Part shown: positions 8,169 through 17,215 of the stretch, piece by piece | Numbering within the stretch: the stretch's first letter is position 1 | How the letters are laid out: each line of letters starts with the position of its first letter | Origin: Myxococcus flavus | GTDB taxonomy: Bacteria; Myxococcota; Myxococcia; Myxococcales; Myxococcaceae | Assembly (NCBI RefSeq): GCF_050038885.1 | Contig: NZ_CP143624.1 | Span: 2,542,001-2,606,000 of the forward strand | Direction of reading: 5' to 3' | Length of the DNA: 64,000 nt | Program-made: the position numbers and the translations under genes | The notes under the pieces: model-generated | What the model was told of the DNA's origin: nothing | What the model saw: the letters and a program-made list of their open reading frames with translations, nothing else | Databases searched by the model: none

Positions 8169-8741
8169 ATGGAAGAGACCGGGACGAGCGGCGCCGACAT
8201 CGACCAGCAGATTGCCCACCGGCTCCGTGCGCTGCGTGCGGAGCGGCGCTGGTCATTGGACGAGCTCGCCCGGCGCAGCAAGGTCAGCCGCGCCACCCTC
8301 TCCCGCCTGGAGAACGCCGAGGTCAGCGCCACGGCGGTAGTCCTTGGAAAGCTCTGCGCGGCCTATGGCCTGCCCCTGTCGCGGCTGATGCGCATGGTGG
8401 AGGATGACTTCATCCCGCTGGTCCGCCGCGAAGCCCAGCCCGTCTGGACGGACCCGAGCGTGGGCTTCCAGCGGCGCTCGGTGTCCCCGCCGGCGCAGAC
8501 GCTGGCGGGCGAGGTCCTCGCGTGCGAGCTCGCGCCCGGCGCACACATCACCTACGAGGAGCCGCCCCGGCGCGGCCTGGAGCACCACCTGCTCCTGCTC
8601 GAAGGCCAGTTGGACATCACCGTGAACGGGCAAACCCATACGCTCCAGCCAGGGGATTGCCTGCGCTACCAGCTCTTGGGGCCCAGCGCCTTCATGACGC
8701 CCAAGCACTGCGCGGCCCGGTACGTGCTCTTCCTCGTGTGA
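8169..8741 (+). CDS. XRE-family regulator with C-terminal cupin domain
   Basis: The 190-residue product has an N-terminal helix-turn-helix (about 13-68; LDELARRSKVSRATLSRLE is the core) and a C-terminal cupin (about 110-190; EHHLLLLEGQLDITVNG and LQPGDCLRY). This architecture is a sensor-repressor in which the cupin binds a small ligand or metal. The ATG at 8169 was preferred over an upstream TTG (8133) because the TTG is part of the probable -35 box and because a perfect palindrome ends 2 nt before the ATG. The next gene, a GNAT acetyltransferase, begins 6 bp downstream, a common pairing in which the regulator controls the enzyme. Confidence 0.85.
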   Translation: MEETGTSGADIDQQIAHRLRALRAERRWSLDELARRSKVSRATLSRLENAEVSATAVVLGKLCAAYGLPLSRLMRMVEDDFIPLVRREAQPVWTDPSVGFQRRSVSPPAQTLAGEVLACELAPGAHITYEEPPRRGLEHHLLLLEGQLDITVNGQTHTLQPGDCLRYQLLGPSAFMTPKHCAARYVLFLV

Positions 8742-8747
8742 GGCGAC

Positions 8748-9338
8748 ATGGCCCACGACACGCCCACGATTGTTTCAGCGCTTTCGGCGGATGACGTCGC
8801 CCGCCATCTCCCCGAGCTCGCCGCGCTGCTGCACGACTGCGTCAACACGGGCGCCTGCGTCAGCTTCGTGCTGCCCTTCCCTCCGACGGCGAGCGAGGCG
8901 TTCTGGCGCCAGAAGGTGCTCCCCGCCGCCCAGGCAGGTGGGCTCATCGTGCTGGTGGTGAAGCGGGAGGGCCGGATTGCCGGCTCGGTCCAGCTCGACT
9001 GCGACACGCCGCCCAATCAGCCCCACCGCGCGGAGGTCCGCAAGCTGCTGGTGCACCCGGACTTCCGCCGTCAGGGCATTGCCCGGGCGCTGATGGTCGG
9101 GCTCGAAGACCACGCGCGCCAGCGGGGGCGCACGCTGGTGACCCTGGACACGCGCACCGGAGACAGCGCCGAGCCACTGTATGCCTCGCTCGGCTACCAG
9201 ACGGCGGGGGTCATCCCGCACTTCAGCTTCGACCCGACCGGGAGCCGGCTCGACGCCACCACCGTCATGTACAAGGCCCTGGCGCCCCACCCCGCCTCCC
9301 TGGCGGGCATGACACGGAAGAAGCACTCCACCCGGTAG
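8748..9338 (+). CDS. GNAT-family N-acetyltransferase
   Basis: The 196-residue protein has the GNAT fold, with the acetyl-CoA site VHPDFRRQGIARALM (around 100-115) and a later strand pair ending LYASLGYQTAG. GNAT enzymes transfer acetyl from acetyl-CoA to amines on small molecules or proteins; the acceptor is unknown. GAGG lies about 5-8 nt upstream of the ATG, and the gene follows the XRE-cupin regulator by 6 bp, so the two are almost certainly cotranscribed. The last 15-20 residues are basic and look disordered. Confidence 0.88.
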   Translation: MAHDTPTIVSALSADDVARHLPELAALLHDCVNTGACVSFVLPFPPTASEAFWRQKVLPAAQAGGLIVLVVKREGRIAGSVQLDCDTPPNQPHRAEVRKLLVHPDFRRQGIARALMVGLEDHARQRGRTLVTLDTRTGDSAEPLYASLGYQTAGVIPHFSFDPTGSRLDATTVMYKALAPHPASLAGMTRKKHSTR

Positions 9339-9390
9339 CGCAGCCGGTACAGCGTGCGGGCCAAAGGAAGCGACCGCTTGCGGCTTGGGT

Positions 9391-9717
9391 TCATGGCATC
9401 GGCGCGTCGCAGTAGCCGCCTTTGCATTTGCCCAACAAGAGTGGAAACGGCGGGGCCACCAGGTGGTGTTTATGGCATGGCGAGCCGTCAGCGAGACGCA
9501 CGCCGGACCTTCTCTGAACCACTTTATTGTCAGGTACACACTCAACCACGCACAGCTCCTGGTCGAGTGAGTTGCTGTCGACCTTGGGAGTGTAGTTACT
9601 TCCACATGCCGCCTTCGCAGCCCGCTTCCACGCCTCCCTGATGGGTGGGCCTTGCGCGATGGCAGGGAAGGCGAAGGCGAGGAAGAAACTGGTGAGCAGC
9701 AATCGTTTTTGAGTCAT
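9391..9717 (-). CDS. Small secreted cysteine-rich protein
   Basis: The 108-residue product starts with a clear Sec signal peptide, probably cleaved after about residue 22 (PAIAQ). The mature domain holds six Cys at 38, 56, 60, 81, 98 and 103, arranged as ECVVxC, then DGSPC and GKCKGGYC. Spacing DGSPC...GKCxxGxC is the type seen in small disulfide-knotted extracellular proteins and in Cys-rich modules of metalloproteases. No bacterial family was recognised. The frame is open far upstream, but the ATG at 9717 begins the signal peptide. The gene sits alone on the minus strand. Confidence 0.65.
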   Translation of the reverse strand: MTQKRLLLTSFFLAFAFPAIAQGPPIREAWKRAAKAACGSNYTPKVDSNSLDQELCVVECVPDNKVVQRRSGVRLADGSPCHKHHLVAPPFPLLLGKCKGGYCDAPMP

Positions 9718-9781
9718 CGTCCTGACGCTATTCCCTCGACTGGCCCGTGCCCAGCCGCCGCGGCCTGAGCGCCGATGTCCA

Positions 9782-10858
9782 TCAACGCCCTTGCGTCTCC
9801 TCGAGCCAGCGACGCCACGCGGCCTCATCCGCGCCCAGGTCACGCCCGGCCAGCATCGTGAGCACCTTGAGCGCGGGCTCGTAATCGGTCGGCTGCTCCA
9901 TGCCGACCATCTGAACGAGCATCTCGCCGGAGGTGTCGAGGATCTGCTTGCGGCGAACGGCGCCTTCAGTCTCGACGATTCGCACAAGCGCCCAGCCGGC
10001 CTTGTTGCGGTCGGTGCTTTGAGGGAACCACAGCGCCTCGAGTACCGGCTCGAGCGGGCTGATGACGCGCTTCTGGTCCTGCTGGATGGCTCCGAGCAGG
10101 CGTAGCGCCTCGTTGCGCACACCCGCGAAAGGGTCCTTCACCGCCGGCCCGAGCACCTCGGCGATCTTCTCGCGAGAGGAGGCATACGACAGCAGCATCA
10201 CGGCCGACATGCGCCGGACGTCGTCGCGATCCTCGCGCAGTACGCGCACGAGCTCATCGAAGTGGCGAGGCACCCCCTCAACGAAAGGCTGCTCCCGATG
10301 CACCAACTCCGGGTGCTCGAAGCCGCCATAGCAGACAAGCCCGCGACAGGTCCCTGCGCCAAAGGCGGGATACGCCCCCGTCCGCCTCAGCTCCTCGAGC
10401 TTCTCCCTGTAGCTGGCCCAGGCAGAGAGCAGCCCCTCGGGATCCGGCAGCTGGCCCTGCGGCGCGGGCAGGAACGCCATGCGCCACTCATCGCCCTGAT
10501 CCACGAGGTCCACCGTCACCCGCATGATGTTCCCGGGGTACTCGATGACCGAATACCGGCACAGGGCGAACTGCCAGGTCTCGGTCACGCGCTTCTTGCT
10601 CTCCTTGAGCATCCCGACGAAGTCAACCTGGGCCTTGTCTATCTTTGTGCCCGGAGCAGGCAACCCGATGACCTTGAGCAACTCCTCCTTCGGAACCTTG
10701 CGCGAGCCGAACACCTCGACACTCGCAAAGGTGAATACGGTGCTCGGAGCCGCAGGAGCCAGACCAGACTCAGGCGTGGCCTGTTGCACAGACGCGGCCT
10801 GTTGCACAGGCGTGGCGCAAGCTGCGAGCAGGGACAGACACAGCATCCATCGTCTCAA
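9782..10858 (-). CDS. HEAT-repeat lipoprotein
   Basis: The TTG at 10858 was chosen because GGGAGG lies about 6 nt upstream and it gives a basic n-region (RRW) before the hydrophobic stretch and lipobox LLAAC. An ATG four codons later is the alternative. After the lipid Cys there is a short tandem VQQA repeat and a beta-rich domain (about 50-190). The second half (about 215-358) is helical and repeats like HEAT units (VRRMSAVMLLSY, VRNEALRLLGA, NKAGWALVRI). HEAT repeats bind proteins. The N-terminal domain was not assigned. The product should be membrane anchored and periplasmic or surface exposed. Confidence 0.75.
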   Translation of the reverse strand: MRRWMLCLSLLAACATPVQQAASVQQATPESGLAPAAPSTVFTFASVEVFGSRKVPKEELLKVIGLPAPGTKIDKAQVDFVGMLKESKKRVTETWQFALCRYSVIEYPGNIMRVTVDLVDQGDEWRMAFLPAPQGQLPDPEGLLSAWASYREKLEELRRTGAYPAFGAGTCRGLVCYGGFEHPELVHREQPFVEGVPRHFDELVRVLREDRDDVRRMSAVMLLSYASSREKIAEVLGPAVKDPFAGVRNEALRLLGAIQQDQKRVISPLEPVLEALWFPQSTDRNKAGWALVRIVETEGAVRRKQILDTSGEMLVQMVGMEQPTDYEPALKVLTMLAGRDLGADEAAWRRWLEETQGR

Positions 10859-11075
10859 GACCCCTCCCGGGTACCGGACGGGGATATCCTCGCATCCGCT
10901 CGCGAGCTGCACCAGTGCAGCCAGTCCTGAAGCGCGCATGTAGCCCCGGCTCAGCCACCAGCACATCAAGCCGCTTCTGGCGCGCTACGAGCAGGATTGG
11001 CGCGATGTTTGGCCTCGCCGTGGGCCTGCACTTCCGGGCCATGCCGGCTTCGGACACCGGCACGGCCTCGGGCGC

Positions 11076-13160
11076 TCAGTCCATCAACTGCCGCGACAGG
11101 TAGACGTGGTGCAGGGCCCACCGGCGCGCGTTGAGCAGCGGGTCCGAGTCGTTGGAGTGCCCGCCGTCGGTGTTCTCGTAATAGAAGTACGGCAGCCCCA
11201 TGGCCTCCAGGCGGGCCGCGAACTTGCGTGCGTGGCCCGGGTGGACGCGGTCATCCTTCGTGTTCGTGGTGATGTAGGGCGTGGGGTAGCGCACGCCTTC
11301 GCGGAGGTTCTGGTAGGCGGAGTACTTCGAGATGAACGCCGCGTCCTCCGGCACCTCGGGGTTGCCGTACTCGCCCACCCACGACGCGCCCGCCGGCAAC
11401 TTGTGGTACCGCATCATGTCGATGAGCGGGCTCTCGATGACGGCCGCGTTGAAGAGCTCCGGGTGCTGCGTCATCGCCACGCTGGTGAGGACGCCGCCAT
11501 TGGAGCGGCCGTAGATGCCCATGCGACGCGGCGAGGTCACCTTCCGCCGCACCAGGTCCTGCATCACCGCCGCGTAGTCGTCGAACGCGCGCTGGCGGTT
11601 CTCACGCAAGGCCGCCTGGTGCCAGCGCGGGCCGAACTCGCCGCCGCCCCGGATGTTGGCGACGACGTAGGCGCCACCGCGCGCCATCCACAGCCGCCCC
11701 TCCTCCGGCAGGTAGACGGGTGGCTTGGACACCTGGAAGCCGCCGTAGCCGTACACGAGCGTCGGGATGGTGCCGTCGAGCTTCCGCGCCCTGGGCCGCA
11801 CCAGGAAGTACGGAACCCGCGTGCCGTCCTTCGACTTCGTCCAGTACTGGTCCACGCGGAGCTTCGAGGCATCGAAGCGCGCGGGCAGTGCCTTCACCTT
11901 CTTCACCGTGCCCGCCTTCGCGTCCGCGAGCCACAGGGACGTCGGCTCGAGGAACCCCTGCGACTTCACGAAGAACCGGTCATGCGCCGAGCTCGTCGAG
12001 GTGATGGTGACCGAGGCATTCTTCGGCAGGGCCAGACGCTTGCGGCTCCAGCGATTCTTCGACGGCGTGTAGACGTCCAGCGCGCCCTTCACGTCCTCGT
12101 ACAGGCTCACCAGCACCCGGCCGCGCGTCGCGCCCACGGACTCGATGGCCTGCCGCGGCCCCGGCTGGAAGATGAGCACGGGCTTCGCCTTCGCGGGGTC
12201 CGCCTTCAGCGCGGCCAGCGGGTACGCCAGCAGCGCGCCCTGCTTGAAGCCGCCCCAGTCCTCTTCGATGGTGAAGACGACCTGCCCTTCGACGAAGGCC
12301 TGGATGGAGGCCTTCCGGGGAAGCGGAAGCCGGACGGGCGCCGCGTCGCCCAGCAAGTAGTGCTCCGACTCGAAGAAGGTCACCGCGCGGTTGACCAGCA
12401 CGGCCTGGAGCGTGCCCTCCGCGTCCCGCAGGGGGATGGGCGACGCGGAGACGTCCGTGCGCGTCCCCCGGAAGACCTCCTGGGCCTCCGCGAGCGGCGT
12501 GCCGCGCTTCCAGCGCTTGAGCACGAACGGATAGCCCGACTCCGTCAGCGTGTCGCCACCCCAGTCACGCCCCACCAACAGCGTGTCCGCGTCCAGCCAG
12601 GCCGCGGACAGCTTGCCCTCGGGAACCTGGAAGCCGCCCTTCACGAATTGCTTCGCGGCGGCGTCGAACTCGCGCAGCTCGACGGCGTCCTTGCCACCGT
12701 TCGACAGCGAGACGAGGCACCGCAGGTCCGCGGGCGGCAGGCAGTTGCTGCCCTTCCAGATCCAGTTCGCCCGCTCGGCCTTCGCCAGGGCGTCCACGTC
12801 CAGCACCGTCTCCCATGGCGTCTGGGCGCTCGTGTAGCCCTCCAGCGACGCGTGCCGCCAGACGCCGCGCGGGTTGGTCCGGTCCTGCCAGAAGTTGTCC
12901 ACACCCTCCGCCCGGAAACGGGGCGTGGGAATCCGGTCCGTGGAGGTGAGCAGCTCGAGCGCCTCCGCGTGGAAGGTCTCGAAGCGCGGGTCCTTCTCCA
13001 GCACCGCGAGCGTCTTCGCGTTCTGGGCTCGGACCCATTCGAGCGCACGGGCCCCCTGGACCTCCTCGAGCCACAGGAAGGGGTCCTGGGGCTCCTCGGC
13101 CGTCGCCACGGAGGTGGTCAGCAGCCCGGTCAGCAACGACGCCACGTATGCCCGTCTCAT
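11076..13160 (-). CDS. Prolyl oligopeptidase (S9 family), exported
   Basis: With the ATG at 13160 (GGGAGA about 8 nt upstream) the protein has 694 residues and a Sec signal peptide (TTSVATAEE, cleavage near 20). An N-terminal beta-propeller is followed by the alpha/beta-hydrolase domain, with the catalytic Ser in YGRSNGG (Ser553), the Asp in DDRVHPGH and His668 in DGGHSND. The enzyme cuts short peptides after proline. The signal peptide points to the periplasm or outside, fitting a predatory or scavenging life. The upstream extension of the frame (to 13385) lacks a sensible start. The gene is divergent from the 13391 membrane protein. Confidence 0.93.
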   Translation of the reverse strand: MRRAYVASLLTGLLTTSVATAEEPQDPFLWLEEVQGARALEWVRAQNAKTLAVLEKDPRFETFHAEALELLTSTDRIPTPRFRAEGVDNFWQDRTNPRGVWRHASLEGYTSAQTPWETVLDVDALAKAERANWIWKGSNCLPPADLRCLVSLSNGGKDAVELREFDAAAKQFVKGGFQVPEGKLSAAWLDADTLLVGRDWGGDTLTESGYPFVLKRWKRGTPLAEAQEVFRGTRTDVSASPIPLRDAEGTLQAVLVNRAVTFFESEHYLLGDAAPVRLPLPRKASIQAFVEGQVVFTIEEDWGGFKQGALLAYPLAALKADPAKAKPVLIFQPGPRQAIESVGATRGRVLVSLYEDVKGALDVYTPSKNRWSRKRLALPKNASVTITSTSSAHDRFFVKSQGFLEPTSLWLADAKAGTVKKVKALPARFDASKLRVDQYWTKSKDGTRVPYFLVRPRARKLDGTIPTLVYGYGGFQVSKPPVYLPEEGRLWMARGGAYVVANIRGGGEFGPRWHQAALRENRQRAFDDYAAVMQDLVRRKVTSPRRMGIYGRSNGGVLTSVAMTQHPELFNAAVIESPLIDMMRYHKLPAGASWVGEYGNPEVPEDAAFISKYSAYQNLREGVRYPTPYITTNTKDDRVHPGHARKFAARLEAMGLPYFYYENTDGGHSNDSDPLLNARRWALHHVYLSRQLMD

Positions 13161-13390
13161 GTTCTCATCTCCCGATGCCCGAGGTGGCCCACCAACAGAC
13201 CGAGCCCCCTCCCATTCCCCCGACCTTACCCCCAGCCCCGTGACGGACGCGCAGGCGGGGCCGCGAGCGCCCGCCATGCGTGCATCGCATCGGGACTGGC
13301 GGTGACAGCCTGCAAGGGAGTATGGGTCCCGCCACGCATGTCCCTCGGAGCGGCCGAGCTCCACCGTGAGGACGCCAGGAGTCAAAGCAG

Positions 13391-15142
13391 GTGGTGACGA
13401 CAGGACCCGTCGATAAGAGGGAGCGGCTGCTGCCGTGGGTGGGCGCGGTGCTCGGAGTGTTGTGGTTCCTCGCCGCGGGAGGCGCGCCGACGCTCGACCC
13501 CACGAACCTGGACTGGATGGGCGCGGGAGACCCGGCGCAGCACGTGCTCGGGTGGCTCCACTTCCGCGACGCCCCGTGGAGCTTCCCCCTGGGCCGGTTG
13601 CCCAGCCTCATGCACCCCCATGTCATGACGGTGGGCTTCTCCGACGCGAACCCCTGGGTGTCGTTGGCGCTCAAGCCCTTCTCGCGCTGGCTCCCGCGGG
13701 ACTTCCAGTTCGTCGGTCCCTGGCTGGCGCTGTGCCTGGCGCTCCAGGGCTTCATGGCCGTGAAGCTGCTGGGCCTCTTCACGCGTCAGCCGCTCCAGCG
13801 CGTGCTGGGCGCCGTGCTCTTCGTGACGGCGCCGGTGCTCCTGTTCCGCTCCGGGCACGACACGCTCTGCGCTCACTGGATGCTGACCGCGATGCTCTGG
13901 CTGTACCTGCGGCCGCGGGAAGACGCCCGGGCCGCGAGGCGCGCGCTGAGGTGGGCGCTGCTGCTCAACCTGCTCGCCGCCGGAACGCACCCGTACCTGA
14001 CGGTGATGGTGTTCGCGCTCAGCGTGGCCTTGCTCGTCCAGGCGCACCGGGAAGGCCACCTGTCCCGGGCCGCCACCGGCGGCGTGTTCCTGGGGCTGGG
14101 CCTGACGGTGGCCATCCCCTTCCTCGTCTTCGGCTACCTGGGCCAGGGCGTGAGCACGGGCGCGAGCGGCTTCGGCTTCTACAGCGCGGACCTGCTCACG
14201 TTCATCAACCCGCTGGGCTGGTCCCGCCTGCTGCCCGCGCTGCCCATCACCGCCGGACAGTACGAGGGCTTCGGCTACCTGGGCACCGGCGCGCTCGCTC
14301 TCGGCGTCGTGGGCTTCGTCGGGTGGCTGTCCGCCGGCAGGCCGCGAAGCTGGGCCTCGGTGAAGCCCCTGCTGCCCCTGCTGCTGGTGACCTTCGCGCT
14401 GGCCGTGCTCGGCTTCTCGTCGACGATGACGGCGGCGGGCAAGACGGTGCTCACGATGCGCAAGCTGATGGAGCCCGTCATGCCGCTGCTCGGAGCCTTC
14501 CGCGCGTCCGGCCGCTTCATCTGGCCGCTCTACTACCTGCTGCTGACCGGGGTGCTCGCGCTGGTCCTGTGGCGCTGGCGGCAGCGGCCCATCGTGGCCA
14601 CCGCCCTGCTCCTGGGCGCGGTCACCCTCCAGGTGGTGGACGCTCCCGACGTGTGGTCCCAGACGCGGTTCGTGGGCGCGCCGTGGCCGCGGCTCCGCGC
14701 GCCGGCGTGGGAGCAGGTGGACGCGTCCTATCGCCACATCACCCTGGTGCCGCCGGTCATCCATGGCTCGCAGAGGCCCTGCGTGGAGAACGGCTTCCCG
14801 GAATACACCTATGTGCGCTTCGGAGACCTGGCCTACCGCCAGGGCCTGGTGACCAACAGCGGCTACTCCGCCCGCCTCAACGAGCCTCGCGTCGCCGAGG
14901 TCTGCGCCGCGCTCCTGGAGGACATCGAAAACGGACGCCTCGCGGAGGACACCCTCTACGTGGTCGACACGGCGAAGCTGCCGCTCTTCCAGCGCCTGGG
15001 AGACCGGGTCACCTGCGGCGTGCTGGACGGTTACACCGTGTGCGTGACGGCCCGGGACGGGCGCTTCCGCGAGGCCTTGAGACAGGCGCCCCCGGCTCCG
15101 TTCCCCCCGTCTCCTGCTCCCTCGGCGAACACCCCTCCCTGA
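13391..15142 (+). CDS. Polytopic membrane protein, DUF6311-like (GT-C type)
   Basis: The 583-residue product has roughly ten to eleven membrane helices. Between the first two there is a periplasmic loop with GDPAQHVLGWLHFRDAPW followed by HPHVMTVGFSDANPW. This organisation resembles DUF6311 proteins, which look like GT-C glycosyltransferases using lipid-linked sugar donors. The C-terminal 130 residues form a soluble domain with Cys residues (RPCVENGF, VAEVCAAL, VTCGVLDGYTVC). The start is a GTG with a poor ribosome site. The dioxygenase gene follows by 11 bp, so the two probably form an operon. Sugar transfer is inference only. Confidence 0.65.
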   Translation: MVTTGPVDKRERLLPWVGAVLGVLWFLAAGGAPTLDPTNLDWMGAGDPAQHVLGWLHFRDAPWSFPLGRLPSLMHPHVMTVGFSDANPWVSLALKPFSRWLPRDFQFVGPWLALCLALQGFMAVKLLGLFTRQPLQRVLGAVLFVTAPVLLFRSGHDTLCAHWMLTAMLWLYLRPREDARAARRALRWALLLNLLAAGTHPYLTVMVFALSVALLVQAHREGHLSRAATGGVFLGLGLTVAIPFLVFGYLGQGVSTGASGFGFYSADLLTFINPLGWSRLLPALPITAGQYEGFGYLGTGALALGVVGFVGWLSAGRPRSWASVKPLLPLLLVTFALAVLGFSSTMTAAGKTVLTMRKLMEPVMPLLGAFRASGRFIWPLYYLLLTGVLALVLWRWRQRPIVATALLLGAVTLQVVDAPDVWSQTRFVGAPWPRLRAPAWEQVDASYRHITLVPPVIHGSQRPCVENGFPEYTYVRFGDLAYRQGLVTNSGYSARLNEPRVAEVCAALLEDIENGRLAEDTLYVVDTAKLPLFQRLGDRVTCGVLDGYTVCVTARDGRFREALRQAPPAPFPPSPAPSANTPP

Positions 15143-15153
15143 GCCCGACCTCC

Positions 15154-15885
15154 ATGAGCTTCCAGCCCCCCCTCATCCCCGCGACCGAAGTCCCCACGGC
15201 GCTTCGAGACCGTGGCTACGCCGTGCTCAGCCGTGACGGGCTCCATGCACTCACCGGGCTCAGCGGCTCCGCGCTGGACGCCCTGCAGCCGTCCTGGAAC
15301 GACCTGCCCCTGGATGGCTTCCTCCGGGACGGCGGCCGCTACCGCTCACGGCGGCACTCGTGCTTCATCGTGGATGGCGGCTCGGTGACGCAGGTGCCCC
15401 ACCGCGCGCACTGGCAGCCGGTGGAGTACAACGCGCTGCACGGCGGGCTCGAGCGCTGGTTCGAGCCCGTGCGGCCAGACGTCGTGTCCCAGCCCGCCTG
15501 GGCGGGGCTGATTCGAGGCATCGCCGCCACCTGCTCCCAGCTCAGGGGCGAGCGTCCCTGGTACGTCGAGGCCCACCAGTTCCGCATCGACACCACGGAC
15601 GGCATCGGCCGGCCCACGCCGGAGGGCGCGCACCGCGACGGCGTGGACTTCGTCGCGGTGGTGCTCGTGGGCCGCGAGGGCATCAAGGGCGGCGAGACGC
15701 GCGTCTTCGAGGCCGACGGCCCCAACGGCCTGCGCTTCACGCTGACCGAGCCCTGGTCCGCCCTGCTGCTCGACGACGCACGCGTGATTCATGAGAGCAC
15801 GCCCATCCAACCGCTGGATGGGCCGGGACATCGGGACACGCTCGTGCTCACGTTCCGGGCCGAGGGGTTCCAGGGACCCGGGTAG
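15154..15885 (+). CDS. 2-oxoglutarate/Fe(II)-dependent dioxygenase (2OG-Fe_Oxy_2 type)
   Basis: The 243-residue protein has the facial-triad pattern of the 2OG-Fe_Oxy_2 (DUF2257) family: HRDGVDF gives the His and Asp, a late IHESTPI gives the second His, and the Arg in GHRDTLVLTF should hold 2-oxoglutarate. Known members hydroxylate free amino acids such as isoleucine. The substrate is not visible here. The gene follows the DUF6311-like membrane protein by 11 bp on the same strand. A shared role, such as making and placing a modified cell-surface group, is conceivable but unsupported. Confidence 0.82.
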   Translation: MSFQPPLIPATEVPTALRDRGYAVLSRDGLHALTGLSGSALDALQPSWNDLPLDGFLRDGGRYRSRRHSCFIVDGGSVTQVPHRAHWQPVEYNALHGGLERWFEPVRPDVVSQPAWAGLIRGIAATCSQLRGERPWYVEAHQFRIDTTDGIGRPTPEGAHRDGVDFVAVVLVGREGIKGGETRVFEADGPNGLRFTLTEPWSALLLDDARVIHESTPIQPLDGPGHRDTLVLTFRAEGFQGPG

Positions 15886-16048
15886 CCGCCCGCACGTCTC
15901 TGCCTGCTCCAGGACACTCGGGATGTCCACCAGCGCATCTGCCTGACCCAGGCGCGTCACGAGGCAGGGGGGCCGCGTTGCCGGCTCGCGACCGCGTCAC
16001 TAGACGCATTGCGCAAGGCGATCTCATCCCCCCTGGAGCACTCTCCGA

Positions 16049-17212
16049 ATGATCGTTGGCCGGCGGCTGTCCTGGCACATCATCCTGCGCTACACCGGCA
16101 GGGCCGTAGTCATCCACGTCCTCTTCGCGTTGCTGGTCATCGTCGGCTACCGCCTGTTCGACGCTGAGTGGATGGCCGTCCCCGCCATGCCCGTGTCCGT
16201 GCTCGCGGCGGCGCTGGGCGTCCTGCTCGCCTTCCGCAACGGCTCCGCCTACGACCGCTGGTGGGAAGCACGCACGCTCTGGGGCGGCGTGGTGAACTAT
16301 TCCCGGACCTTTGCCCGTCAGCTACTGACGCTGCTGCCGCGGCCCGGGCGCGAAGCCGGCGACACGCTGACGGAGCTGGAGCTGGCACCGCCATCGTCGC
16401 GCCTGCTGCGCACCGCGGTGGACCGCTCCAGTCGCCTGGTGACCGTGGAGGGCACGCGGGCCAGCGACGGCGCGGTCCGCGACCAGTTTGGCCAGGCGCG
16501 CGTGCACCCCGAGCAGGGAAGCCCGAGGGAGCGAATCGCCGCGCTCGGCACCTCGGTCGAGGCCCTGGGTGAGTCCCGCGGTGTCGTCACCAGCATGAAA
16601 GAGGACATCACCGAGGACGCCCGCGAGCTGGTGTACGCCCAGATGGGCTTCGTGAACGCGCTGCGCTGCCACCTGCGGCGGCAGGACCCGCTGCCGGAGA
16701 TTGTTCCCTTCTTCCGGCCCGCCGTCATCGAGGCGCTGCGCGACGAACAGAACGTCCCCTCCGCGATCCTCCTGTGGATGGGCACGCGGCTGCGCCGCAT
16801 CTACGGCCAGGTGACGGACACCCAGAAGGTGCTCTTCCTGCACGTGACGATGGACCGGACGCTGTCCGAGCTCACCAACCTGCTGGGGGCGTGCGAGCGC
16901 ATCAAGAACACGACGCTGCCCCGCCAGTACGACATCCTGCTGCTGGCGATGACGCGCGCCTACCTGGTGCTCCTGCCCCTGGGCGTGGTGAAGGAGCTGG
17001 GCTGGCTCACCCCCCTCGTCACCGCCGTCATCGCCTTCCTCTTCATCGGACTGGATGCCGTGGGCCGGGACGTCGAGACGCCCTTCGAGGATGACGTCAG
17101 CGACACCCCCATGACGGCACTTTGCCGGACCATCGAAATCAACCTGCGGCAGATGCTGGGGGAAACGGAGCTCCCCCCTCCCGTCCAGCCTCAAAATGGG
17201 ATTCTCTATTGA
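16049..17212 (+). CDS. Bestrophin-family (UPF0187) channel with central insert
   Basis: The 387-residue protein starts like bacterial bestrophins: a first helix (RAVVIHVLFALLVIVGYRLF), then GVLLAFRNGSAYDRWWEAR. It ends with the two-helix core (YLVLLPLGVV, then TAVIAFLFIGLDAVGRDVETPF). Such proteins are pentameric chloride or cation channels of the inner membrane. Bacterial homologues are usually near 300 residues. Here a polar segment of about 70 residues (around 103-175) separates the RQLLTLL helix from AQMGFVNALRC. The insert has no sign of frameshift: codon use is uniform and both flanks stay in frame. The acyltransferase gene starts 3 bp after the stop. Confidence 0.88.
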   Translation: MIVGRRLSWHIILRYTGRAVVIHVLFALLVIVGYRLFDAEWMAVPAMPVSVLAAALGVLLAFRNGSAYDRWWEARTLWGGVVNYSRTFARQLLTLLPRPGREAGDTLTELELAPPSSRLLRTAVDRSSRLVTVEGTRASDGAVRDQFGQARVHPEQGSPRERIAALGTSVEALGESRGVVTSMKEDITEDARELVYAQMGFVNALRCHLRRQDPLPEIVPFFRPAVIEALRDEQNVPSAILLWMGTRLRRIYGQVTDTQKVLFLHVTMDRTLSELTNLLGACERIKNTTLPRQYDILLLAMTRAYLVLLPLGVVKELGWLTPLVTAVIAFLFIGLDAVGRDVETPFEDDVSDTPMTALCRTIEINLRQMLGETELPPPVQPQNGILY

Positions 17213-17215
17213 GGC

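Noticed and set aside
11106..13397. 763-codon plus-strand frame opposite the prolyl oligopeptidase gene
   Set aside because: Antisense mirror of a clear S9 peptidase; composition is Arg/His/Val biased as expected for such mirrors.
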